Source of the DNA: Micropterus salmoides
Taxonomy: Eukaryota; Chordata; Actinopteri; Centrarchiformes; Centrarchidae
Assembly: GCF_014851395.1 (NCBI RefSeq)
Contig: NW_024041262.1
Coordinates: forward strand, 13,723,252-13,787,251
DNA: 64,000 nt
Direction: 5' to 3'
Shown here: positions 1 to 10,600 of the stretch, piece by piece
Numbering within the stretch: the stretch's first letter is position 1
Layout of the letters: each line of letters opens with the position of its first letter
The notes under the pieces: model-generated
The model's database searches: none
What the model was told of the DNA's origin: nothing
The model's input: only the letters and a program-made list of their open reading frames with translations
Program-made: the position numbers and the translations under genes

Positions 1-338
1 GTTAATATCCCCATAGGGCTTTGGTATGAAGCTTATCTGATTTGTTATAGTAACCTATTCCATTATATTCCTATAATATTCCAATGAACATGTGTAGTTT
101 TGCTGTGACATTTCTTTACCATCTGTCTGTAACAGTAACTTCAAATTCCGTGCTGTAGGCTATAATGCGGTTCCTGCATCTATTGGCTCACTTCTACTGC
201 AGCAACACTAGGGGGGACCAAATAGCCGCCAATCACTATAGAAGAACCAGTTAGGCAACTGGGGAAACACATAGCTATGTGTAAAGAAAGACTGGAATGC
301 TTCACAGTTACAGTGTTTGCTGCACTCTTATTTTTTTT
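1..338. other. Upstream flank, nothing recognised
   Basis: AT-rich unique-looking sequence 5' of the CA repeat. I see no exon, repeat terminus or regulatory motif that can be supported. Confidence 0.4.
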
Positions 339-357
339 ACACACGCACGCACACACG

Positions 358-419
<62 letters not shown>
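339..419. repeat. (CA)n microsatellite with CACG variants
   Basis: An ~80-bp AC/CA dinucleotide tract, with a few ACGC interruptions at its left end, about 540 bp upstream of the kcnj3 ATG. Antiparallel open frames through it encode only Cys-Val or Thr-His runs and are artefacts. Confidence 0.97.
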
Positions 420-423
<4 letters not shown>

Positions 424-956
424 TTCCTTCTCTGTAACTCCACACCAGCCCCCCTAGAGAGAGAGAGAGAGCTGCGTGCTGCAGCTCCTCAACTGTTCAC
501 ACAATTTGAAGTCACTCGTACCAGAGCATGTTCCCTTAGAAGTGCGCGCTGTAGCCTGCAATTCACATTCACAGGTTTATTGAATAACAATATCTCCGTG
601 GAGCCACCAAGGACGCAGCCTTTGAATCGAGCTATTTGAATACAGCTTGTTTTTTTTTAAATGTGGGCTGCTTTCGAATGTGTTCCCCCCCTCTCAATGG
701 ATGAGATCAGGGACAATAAGTTGGAACTTGCGGGAGAGTCCTTTGCGTAAAAGGCCCGAGTCTGAATCATGTATTGCGCAGAATCTCTGCTCCCTTACGA
801 CTAATTTACGGGAGAGAGGCGCATCTCCATCTCACAGAATGAGAGTCGCGCGCTGAATGTTACTGCATGGTGTTTGGGCAGGGGTTACCAAACTTGCGTA
901 AACATCCCGTTTCTACACAAGTATTGATTTCTTGTCATAAGTAGGTGATTGGTACA
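420..956 (+). promoter_or_regulatory. Upstream / putative 5' UTR and proximal promoter of kcnj3
   Basis: This stretch lies between a CA microsatellite and the kcnj3 start codon. It has a short GA run (about 457-471) and patches of CpG around 537-555, 739-755 and 840-855. No convincing TATA box or RE1/NRSF element was seen, and the transcription start cannot be placed. Several upstream ATGs, for example near 661 and 700, could be uORFs if transcription starts distally. Open frames at 277-639 and 647-856 look like chance ORFs, the first running through the CA repeat. Confidence 0.35.
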
Positions 957-1625
957 ATGTCAGCCATAAGGAGGAAATTTGGGGAGGATTACCAGGTGGT
1001 AAACACCAACCAAAGCGTTACTTTTTCCGCACCGGTCAAGAGAAAGAGGCAGCGGTTTGTGGAGAAGAACGGCCGCTGCAATGTCCAGCACGGTAACCTT
1101 GGCGGGGAGACGAGCCGATACATCTCCGATCTCTTCACCACGCTGGTGGATCTCAAGTGGCGCTGGAACCTACTCATTTTCATCCTCACTTATACAGTTG
1201 CGTGGCTGGTGATGGCTTCTATGTGGTGGGTCATAGCCTACATCCGTGGCGACCTGAGCCACGGCGGCCACGAAGAATCATACACCCCGTGCGTCGCCAA
1301 CGTGTACAACTTTCCCTCCGCTTTCCTCTTTTTCATCGAGACGGAGGCGACCATCGGCTACGGCCACCGCTACATCACAGAGAAGTGCCCGGAAGGTATC
1401 ATCCTCTTCCTCTTCCAGTCGCTGCTTGGCTCCATCGTGGACGCCTTCCTCATCGGCTGCATGTTCATCAAGATGTCGCAGCCGAAGAAGCGCGCGGAGA
1501 CGCTTATGTTCAGCCAGGACGCGGTCATTTCGCAGCGGGACGGGAAGTTGTGCCTCATGTTCCGAGTGGGGAACCTGCGGAACAGCCATATGGTGTCCGC
1601 GCAGATCAGGTGCAAAGTCATCAAG
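957..1625 (+). CDS. kcnj3: kcnj3 coding exon 1 (N-terminus, TM1, pore, TM2, start of cytoplasmic domain)
   Basis: Encodes residues 1-223. The start is ATG 957, because an in-frame TAG lies at 942-944, A is at -3, and the protein then begins like vertebrate GIRK1. The GTG at 945 would give an open frame but is not a likely animal start. The basic KRKRQRF stretch and the slide helix (DLFTTLVDLKWRW) precede TM1 at about 72-95. The extracellular turret is RGDLSHGGHEESYTPC. The pore helix and filter follow, with TIGYG at 132-136 and then His137, where family members usually have Tyr or Phe. TM2 is at about 148-172 with Asp162. The PIP2-contacting PKKR is at 176-179. The exon ends ATC AAG before GTAGGC, phase 0. 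The exon is GC-rich compared with the AT-rich flanks. Confidence 0.96.
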
Positions 1626-4600
1626 GTAGGCTAGCTGACGTGCGCATTAGGCTATATCCAAAATCACTATAAAAGTAGGCACGCTTTGGCACAGTTTTGC
1701 CTCTTGCCCCATCTCAGCTCTGGGAATGCAGTCAGTTCATTTGTTTTGAAATTGCTCATTATGTTTTATGAGTGCATTCCAAGTCATGCATTGAATTTCC
1801 AGAATTGATTGCATTCCCTGAGCGTCTCTGTGATTTGATGGTTTTAACACAAGGCTCCAACAAAAGAGCCCATGTATTTTTAATAAGTGACCATTTACAT
1901 TCACCCCCTGCTGCAGCAACTAGGCTACTTCAGTGCTGGATTCGTCCTGAACAGCAATTTGATGTTGCTGCTCTCCTCCCTCTTAATTTCTGAGAGTGTG
2001 TTGCCTGATTCTGTCAGGGTCGTCTCAATCTCACAATCCCCCCCCCCCCCCCCCCCCCCTCCCCCCTCGTCCTCAGAATTGCTGTCAATGGGGTATATAT
2101 CTAAGTTCAGCTTCTGCTTCAACTGCCAGATGAAAGGATTGGAAAACTACACATTGACCTAAAGATCCATTGATCCAATTTCTAGTGGGCCAGAGTGTGG
2201 GAAAGCTTGCCTAAAGACAAAATGCCACTAATCTGAAGCACAGAGAGCTGACAATGACATGCCATTGTATTATGCTGGCTTCAGTGCTGAAAAAATCCTG
2301 AGGATGAAAGGAGCAGAGGCAGCTGCTGGCTATGATGAAAGAGAAGAGGATAAAAAATGTTTGTGTCATAAAACTTCACAACTGAAAGAAACAGTGTCAA
2401 TCACTGCATTTTCTGAATCACACCTGGTTGTTTTTCACCTGGAAAACCAAACTATATTTTTATATTACTTGATTTTTTTGAAGCAGACTTGTGTGTGTGT
2501 GTTTTAATGTCCAAGCCCTGTGTTTCCTCACAGTAGCAGGCATGTCTTACAAATGAAATCTACTTTTCTGCAGTCCAAACATCAGCAGATATCCAAAGGA
2601 CAGCGGTGGTTTGTTGTGGCAGGAAGAGTTAGTTGTGCTTTTGTCGCTTCTGCTGAATAGCATGATGATCTCAAGTGACAGTTTACTTTCTGAACCTCGA
2701 GGTCAACTCACCAGAAAGCAGTATGTTAGTATCACCGCTAGTGCATAAATATGGTTATATGCTTTGTGTTTTACTCAGATTTTATCTGGGCTTATAATAT
2801 CATTTAAAAAAACTATCTTCTGTTCAGTCTTTAGTTATTCATATATAGAGTTAAAAAAAAAAAATTGGTATCTTTTGAAAAAATAACTCACTCATTTGAA
2901 CACATTAAAAGCCATGGCTTATTTATAACTGCTAATGTTACAGCTTGTTCCTCTTGAATGAGTTTTTTTAATTTTTGTCATCATTTACTCTTTAATTAAC
3001 AGTAAAGAAGGCAAAGATGTGTTCATTGCAATTAATCAGCACAACATCATGGAAGCACAACTGCTATATCATTAACTTTTCTCCCTGTACAGAGTTGTAC
3101 CTGCCAGTAGTTACATTGAGAGACTTTAATATTCTGTAATAGTTGTCTACTGCTGAATAGAATGAAAGCAGTGTATGCACCCGTGGGGCATACTGTTGGG
3201 TCATTTGACCTTGGTAAAATTTGTCTGCACAGTGAGTGTGCCAGTATTACAGCATTGTCCTTTGTAGAAGAACCTCTTTTTAGCGCACCTGGAGCCGTTA
3301 TAGATTTATCATTAAAGAATACTTTTTGGGATAATATAGATGATGGGCTTTATTTTAAACCCTAAGGCCCAGTGGAAGAGTGTAAAACTAGTAGTTTGAG
3401 CAGTTCTGGTTCACAACATTTAAAGCAGAACTGGCTGCTGCAGAACTGTTACGAAGTACAGAAGCAGTGCTTTGGCTACGCTCTACCTCACTCAAGCTTG
3501 CATCCAGGACATTTCCTAATTATCTGCTAAAAAGCGCCACATGCCATGTCTATTTTATTGTGTATTTTAAGGTTTGTTAACAGATGTTTTATAGCTCACA
3601 AAGCTACGCCCTTGTGGTGTGAGACTTTACAGTGGGTTATTGTGTAGTAAATTGACTCTACGTCACCCCGTATAGTACTATACCTGCACTGTGGAAATAA
3701 TGCCTTGGCTTGTGTTCAGGTAACACACGGCTCAAGGTCACTGTGAGATGGGTTGCCAACAAAGCGGACTGACACGATGCAGTAAATCTTATTAATGATG
3801 GAGCTCTTTAAACGCAGTGTAACATGGGAACTACAGTCAATTGTCCAGGATAGTCAGGGATTGACATAGGTTGTAAATTCTTATGGGACCTGGATACTCT
3901 GGATTTTGCTAAACATTAAAGTTGATCATGTTCTTCATCTGCATTCATGTTATTTACAGTGCAATGTAATTATAATGCAGGAATCTATAACAAAACGCAT
4001 TTGTTTGCTTAGGTGGTATGTATGTAATAAGCAGCTCAAATAAGCATATTATGGTGAAGCATGTATTGTTATGTTCTGAGCATCAGTTCAGTGATTTTAT
4101 GTTTTGTCAGTCAGTTTGACATGGGTCTAAATACCCACGAGCCTGCATCGTTGCTATGGAGAAGAAGACATTCAAATTCAAAAACACTCGGTTGTTGTAT
4201 TTGTGAACAAAACACAACGCTATAATTGCTGAATTATTTCAAAATTTAATCCACCCTGGACTTCTCTTAGGCACACAATACCTTCAACTTTTTTAAAAGA
4301 AGAAGATATTTTATATTACACAGTTGATAATGTTTATGTAGGGAGTTTTTGGTTCTTTACAATAAGACTCTTTGGGGCGCAAGAACCTTCTAGTAACTGA
4401 TACCTGCCAGGAAATATTTTGTTAAAAAAATATTAATGTCACTTCAATGTGTCACACATTGGAACATTTAGCCGGACTTGGCAGGGCTGTGCATTCATCT
4501 ATATCCCTAATGTATATTAAATTAAAAAGATAAATATCCTTGAACCTCCATTAATATTCATGCAGATTTCATTAATAAATCAATACAATGCAGTGGTGCA

Positions 4601-7600
4601 CTGGCCCCTGCAGCAGTGGCAGAATATTATTTTAAAATAAAGAAACATGTTTGCTTCTGTCTGCCAGCAGCACACGGAGGAAACACACTCCTACCAGCAA
4701 GAAAAAAGTGCTCAGACAAGAGAGAAAGAAGCAGTAAACAGCAGCAATGTGACAAGCAGGTCGGAGAGACTGAGGGAGAGAGTGACAGCTGGGTGGTGCT
4801 CGTGAATGTCAACAGAAGCTCGTCTCAGTAGGTTGGCCCACAGCAGGAGATAAGTGATAAGGGCTAGTAGTGGCAGATAGACGGGCATGGATGCAAATGT
4901 TTAGCTAGACAAGCAGGGAGACTATTTAACTGTGAAGGACAAGAAGAAAGAGAAGGAGAAAGAGAGAAGAAGAGACAAAAAGAAAGAAGGTTGAAAAAGC
5001 TTCATTGGTGCTGTCGAGAGACCAGGAATGGCAGCATAAAATGTGCCGTCTGTGTGAGTATTATGTTTGATGTCCAGCCCAAAGCTCAAAGGATCTGGCT
5101 GGACACATATATACACAGTTACATTAAAGACACACATACACACAAGGACAAATGCACATGCACACACAACACACACACACTTCTTTCTAACTTTCTCTGG
5201 CACTGTGTTTCTTTGCATCTCTTTCACATACAAATCCACACACACATGCACACACACTGTCACCAAGGAGTAAGTGTGTCACTATAGGGCCTGCTTTTAC
5301 TCAACCGGAATCTCAGGTGGCTTGGTAAATTAAGCACTCCCTCTATATCAGGTCCTCTTCCAAAGACCATTAATTTCCCCCTTGTGGCACTGAGTGTTTA
5401 GTGGCAGTAAGAAAACTCCCAAGGCTTTCACCTTGTTAAAACCATTCAGTGTAAAGCAGGTTGCTGCTTCCTTGGCAGAGGTATAATTTAGTTGCAACAC
5501 TATGGCGCTATATTGGAGCCATGAACAGTATCTGAAAAATGGCAGCTTCACTTGCATAACTATAATGGCTTCAATATGACTTCCCAGGAAATTGGTCTCC
5601 AATTTCATTGACTTGTATGAACATCGCTGACAAATGGGACACCTGCCTGCAGTTTCTCAATGACAATTAACATTTTAAAATGACTGACACAAATAAATTA
5701 ATATATATAGACAGGACAGGCTTTTTAAAATGATTTCATGTGCTCCTCCCACTTTTAGGAGATGGTGGAAGCTTATATGAAAATTTCAAAGGGAAATTTG
5801 AACTACCTAAAGAAGCATCAATTAGCAAATCTATTCATAATACAATACTCAAAATAAAAATTACTCATAATTCAAGTGTGCTTTTGATATTTTAGAAAAA
5901 TTCTTGATACCACTCTCATATCTTGTTAAATATGAAGCCACAGCTAGCTGCCAGTTAAGAACTGGAAACACCTATCTTGGCTCTTCCTAAAGATAGCAAA
6001 ATAGTTTTTTGTATTTATTAAACAAGAGGTGCTGGTAGGTGCATATTTTTACCTTTGGACAGAGCCAGGCAAGCTGCTTCCAGTTTTTATGCTGGCTGTA
6101 GCTTCGTATTTATCGTATAGACATGAGAGTGGTATCAATCTTCTCAGCATGAAAGCGAATAAGTATATTTCCCAAAATGTCAAACTAACTAATCTTTTCA
6201 ACTCTAAGCAGGGATTGAGACCAAAAACAGCCTTGTTTTAAAACAACGCAGGGGCCTGTGGTGGTGAGGGATTGTTGTTTAAGGTACCGGTGAGTGTTTT
6301 AAGGTCAAAGCAACCAAAGCAATGCACAAGGGTTTGCTATAATCATAGAATTTTGTACTGTGAACTGTGGAAAGTTATCACAGTGGCAGCTATTTTATTT
6401 TTTTGTCATGATAATAACAAAGTAAACAGGAGTTTACCTGTATTTGTGTGTATGTGATTGGCTACCGCAGCAACCTTGCCGGATATCGTTGCATTGCCTT
6501 GCAGCAAAAGTTGAGCCAAATGAAACATTTTAACATTATTTTATTTATTATAAGACTATACCATGCAGACTGGTAGATGAAAGGACAGGCAGTTGGTGTG
6601 GCTTTTCACAGCTTTCCCTCTCTTCATTTAAATTTTCCCCCCGGGCATCCACACTTTTCAACATTGTCCTTTTATGTAAAAACATCCCCCTTTCAGAGCA
6701 TTTTACTCTGATTTAACTACAATAGACATGCCACATAGGCTCCTTGTCTGCATACTCCGGGAGTAGCCATCACGGCTACAGCATGATGGGTGACACTTTC
6801 CCTCACCAAGGCGAGCCAGGGATCTGTGGGCACAGACGTCTTCCTGTGAAATGTCACACCCTTCTGTCCTAAACATCACTGTGAATACAAATGACAGCAT
6901 GTTTGCCATCTGTGGACCAAGTGGCTCCTCACTCAGGGCCAAGGAGACCACTCTGCATACAAGTTAACATGAGGTGACAGAAAGAACTATCTGATTTGAG
7001 CTGTAGCAGAATATGGTACATACATAGTTTAAGTACATTTTCTGCTTTTATTTGCTTTTATTGTTGTGATGATAGTGGACTTCATTTGGGTTGCTGCAGA
7101 GTTTCTATCTTTGGCCTTCTGAGTGAAACAAACACCTTTTCCTTTTTAAATCATTCACTCTTGACATATAAACTGGAGTAAGAGGCTTGCAATTGACAGG
7201 AAAAGAGGTTTTACAAACTCATGGAGAGCCTTCTCCCTAATCCCATGTTTTAATTTAACAGCTAAAAGAGTACTTTATTTGATTGCAGTGCAAGCACTAG
7301 TGTCTTCTCCACAATCTAATGATACTTGTTGTAGAGGCCAGGCTACTACAGAGAGTTTTAGAGTACCATAATATGCTGACAATTAGAGTAAAAGATTACC
7401 ACAGTGTCTCAAACTGTAAATGTTACCAATGCTCGTGTTATCTGACAGAGATGTGCGAGACCACTGTCTTTTACACCCATATGCTGGCAGTAAGTGCATA
7501 AAGAACAACCTCAAGGTCCTAAGGATACCTTTGTAGTGTTGTTGTGTCTCCTGGGTGTATTGTGGTGCTATTGTTTTATCACTACAAAACAAATGTCAAA

Positions 7601-10600
7601 ATATATTCCCCTTTTGTGTATTTTTATATCAAAATCCATCCAGTTCCCTGCCAAAGGTGTCAAGAACCTTTTGTTGACTCATCCAGCTCTCACAGGCAAA
7701 TAAATATTCTATCCAATAATATGTCATCATAGATTTTTGGGGGGATTCAGCAACTTCTTCCCATTTTATAAAACATGCAGGTCAGGAAAACTAGCACTAT
7801 TGCACCAGGTTAGAGGTGTGCATCTAGGTGCCAGAATTTTGGAGCAATATCAATATGAAGCCTGAGACTGAGGACAAAAACACGCCTCTCTTCATCATTT
7901 CCCCCTTAAATGGGAATGATGGAAGCAATCCTGAACAACTATAATTACTTTGTCCCGCCTGCTTTTGTGCTCCAAAATTCCCTGCTCACTTTAACTACCA
8001 CCCCAAAATCCCATGTCATGTGGAACCATGTTAAATCATAGACATTTGCCTTCTCAAAGCTGTTTCATGGGACCCTTATGCCTGTAAAAAAAATACATGC
8101 TCCCGAACATTTACAGTGGCCGCAAGGGGTCTTGGATGAAAAATGTCAGTACAGTACAGTAGCACATATTATCCAACAGAGATAAAGGAAAAATGGTCCT
8201 GGCTGATGAAGTGGCCTGGTAGACTTAACACCAGTCATTCTCAGGTGGCTAAAACCTTTGACATGTTTTTTTTTAGCACAAAAGCCAGCAGTGCTTTGAA
8301 TTTTGGAGGGATTCCATTTGCTCTTGTTCATCTTGTACATCAGGAACACCTGCTTTGTCTAACAGACTGTTTCATAAAAAGTTATGATCATGCCCTTTCA
8401 GGAAAACATTGACATTTAGGGAAAACCCCTTATTCTCTTTCTTACCAAGTGTTAGATGGGAAGATTGACACCACTGTGGAATCTTCTCATCCAACTCTCA
8501 CTAAGAAAGCGAATAAGCTATTTCAAGTAAATGTCAAACTGTTCTGTGACAGTATTATTATTATTGTAATGGGTGGGTACATTATCTGTACTGTGAGTTA
8601 AACCTCTGACATAACTTATTTGTTTTAACTTTCCATTAATGAAGTAACAGAATAATTTGCCTACTGCAATAGCTAACCCAGTATGTAAGTAAGTAATACC
8701 CAGAATCAGAATCGGGTTTATTGCAAAGTACATTTTCACATATGAGGAATTTGCCTTGGTATGAATTGGTGCTTATTATTGTGCATTGGTGATTAAAATT
8801 GTATAAGAAAATATACACCTAATAATTATGAAATTTGACCACCATTGAATTCAAAGCATTATTTCAACATTTTGGGAAATGCAAGATAGCTTTCTGGCAA
8901 GTGTGAGATGAGAAGATTAATAACACTCTCATGTCATCATGAGGCTTCAGCAAGCAGGTGGTTAGCTTAGTGTAAAAACTGAAAACAGTTAATTAATTTA
9001 ATTAGTGAGCTATAGAGGTGCTGGTAGGTGGATTTTGTTACCTCTGGACATGCTAGCTGTTCCCCCTTGTTTCCAGAAAGTAGTACAGTAGTGGTTGAAA
9101 TTTAACCACTAGTGTAGTTTCTTATCAGATCTGAGAGTGACATTGATCTTCGCATCTAATTCGCTAAAGTAAAGCGAATAATAATAATAATTAGTTAGGG
9201 GCAAGATTAAAATTTTTAATCAAGATTAATCGCATGATTTTCTTGGGATTAATCGCAATTAATCGCAGTGTTATGCGTAAAATTGAATAATGAATTCTAA
9301 AGTAGTGTATTGCGCAATTTGTATGTACTGCTATATACACAAAAGTGTAATAAATTGTGGTTTCCAAACACTTTAAACAAATAAGGTGCTTTTTACATGC
9401 AGTGTGTGCATAGGGTGTAGCAGGTGTGTTCACTCGCACAGACTTCACTCGATTAAAAACTTGAAATGAGGTTACAAGTCGCGGTGGATAAGCACAGACC
9501 AGGTAGGCTAATGTTAAAGCAGCGTTGAACACAGGGTGCAGATGTTGGTTTCGGCTGTTTGAGTTGTTTGATAGGCTGCGTCATTAACAAGCAAGCGGCT
9601 CACCTGCTGCCGTGATAACGGATCGCGGGGGGGAAAATATGGAAAAACATGCGTAGTCTGCCGAAGCCTCCCTCCACTGCTTGTTTGGGTGGGTGCTTGC
9701 AGGCTGATCAACATCCCGCCCCTCCTGTGACCCATGGTTTGACTGTATGTGTATTAAGAGTCAAACAATGAGCAAGGGACTTTCAAACTAATAATAATAA
9801 AATAAAAACTGCGTTAACGTGCGATAAAATAATTGTTGGCGTTAATTAAGTAATGCGTTAACGCGTGCCCAGCCCTAATAATAATATTTCCCAAAATGTT
9901 TCCAAACTATTCCTTTAAATACCACTGAATTTATAGTATTGACACATATTTCAATCTGTCTGAATGAGATGGTTAGATTCAGACGCCAGAATTCAAGATG
10001 GAAAATTCAGTTTTTGAAACTACAGCACTTGAAAAAACTTAAACTTGAAAATTCAAAGAGGGTCATTTACACAATTCACATTTAGGCAGATGGCTTTTCA
10101 AAGTTTTAAATTTGATTAAGCATTCAGAGTGGTTAAGTTTGACAATTGGGTATTCAGTTGGTTATAATTATTATTTGCTTCCAAAATCCTGTGCTCTGAC
10201 CCCATTGTGGGGGACAAAGTTGAGGATTTTTCCTAAATTATACCTTATAAGTAAAAATACGCCCTGATCGTTTGTGTTTCCAGTCTCGGCAGACACCAGA
10301 GGGCGAATTCCTTCCCCTGGACCAGTGCGAGCTGGACGTGGGTTTTGGGACGGGGGCGGACCAGCTCTTTTTGGTGTCGCCTCTAACCATCTGCCACGAG
10401 ATCAACACCAAGAGCCCCTTCTTCGATCTGTCGCAGCGCTCACTCATGAATGAGCAGTTTGAGATTGTTGTCATCCTAGAGGGCATCGTGGAGACCACTG
10501 GTTAGAGCAAATTATCGTTTCTGAATATGTATATGTTTTTTTGAATAAGCTTCCCTTTCCTCAATCATTTGGTTCATCATCATTTAGCTTGTGGTATTTT

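Larger units (their letters stand above)
1626..10283 (+). other. kcnj3: kcnj3 intron 1
   Basis: Phase-0 intron of 8658 bp from GTAGGC to TTTCCAG. It contains a C-tract (2038-2066), foldback-repeat copies (about 5880-6200, 8441-8550 and 8850-9925), a LINE-type tail (8700-8770) and a hAT-like element (9196-9877). The stretches 2070-5100 and 6210-8430 show no recognisable exon or element; an imperfect CA-rich patch is at about 5127-5265. Confidence 0.9.

Noticed and set aside
180..639. Open frames on both strands through the CA repeat upstream of kcnj3
   Set aside because: They are Cys-Val and Thr-His runs produced by the dinucleotide repeat, with no splice or conservation support.
945..956. 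Extension of the kcnj3 N-terminus to GTG 945
   Set aside because: A GTG start is unlikely in an animal gene; ATG 957 has A at -3 and gives the conserved GIRK1 start.
1157..1672. Overlapping frames in exon 1 (plus 1157-1672, minus 1278-1589 and 1370-1624)
   Set aside because: Shadow frames of GC-rich coding sequence; the real frame is the conserved channel.
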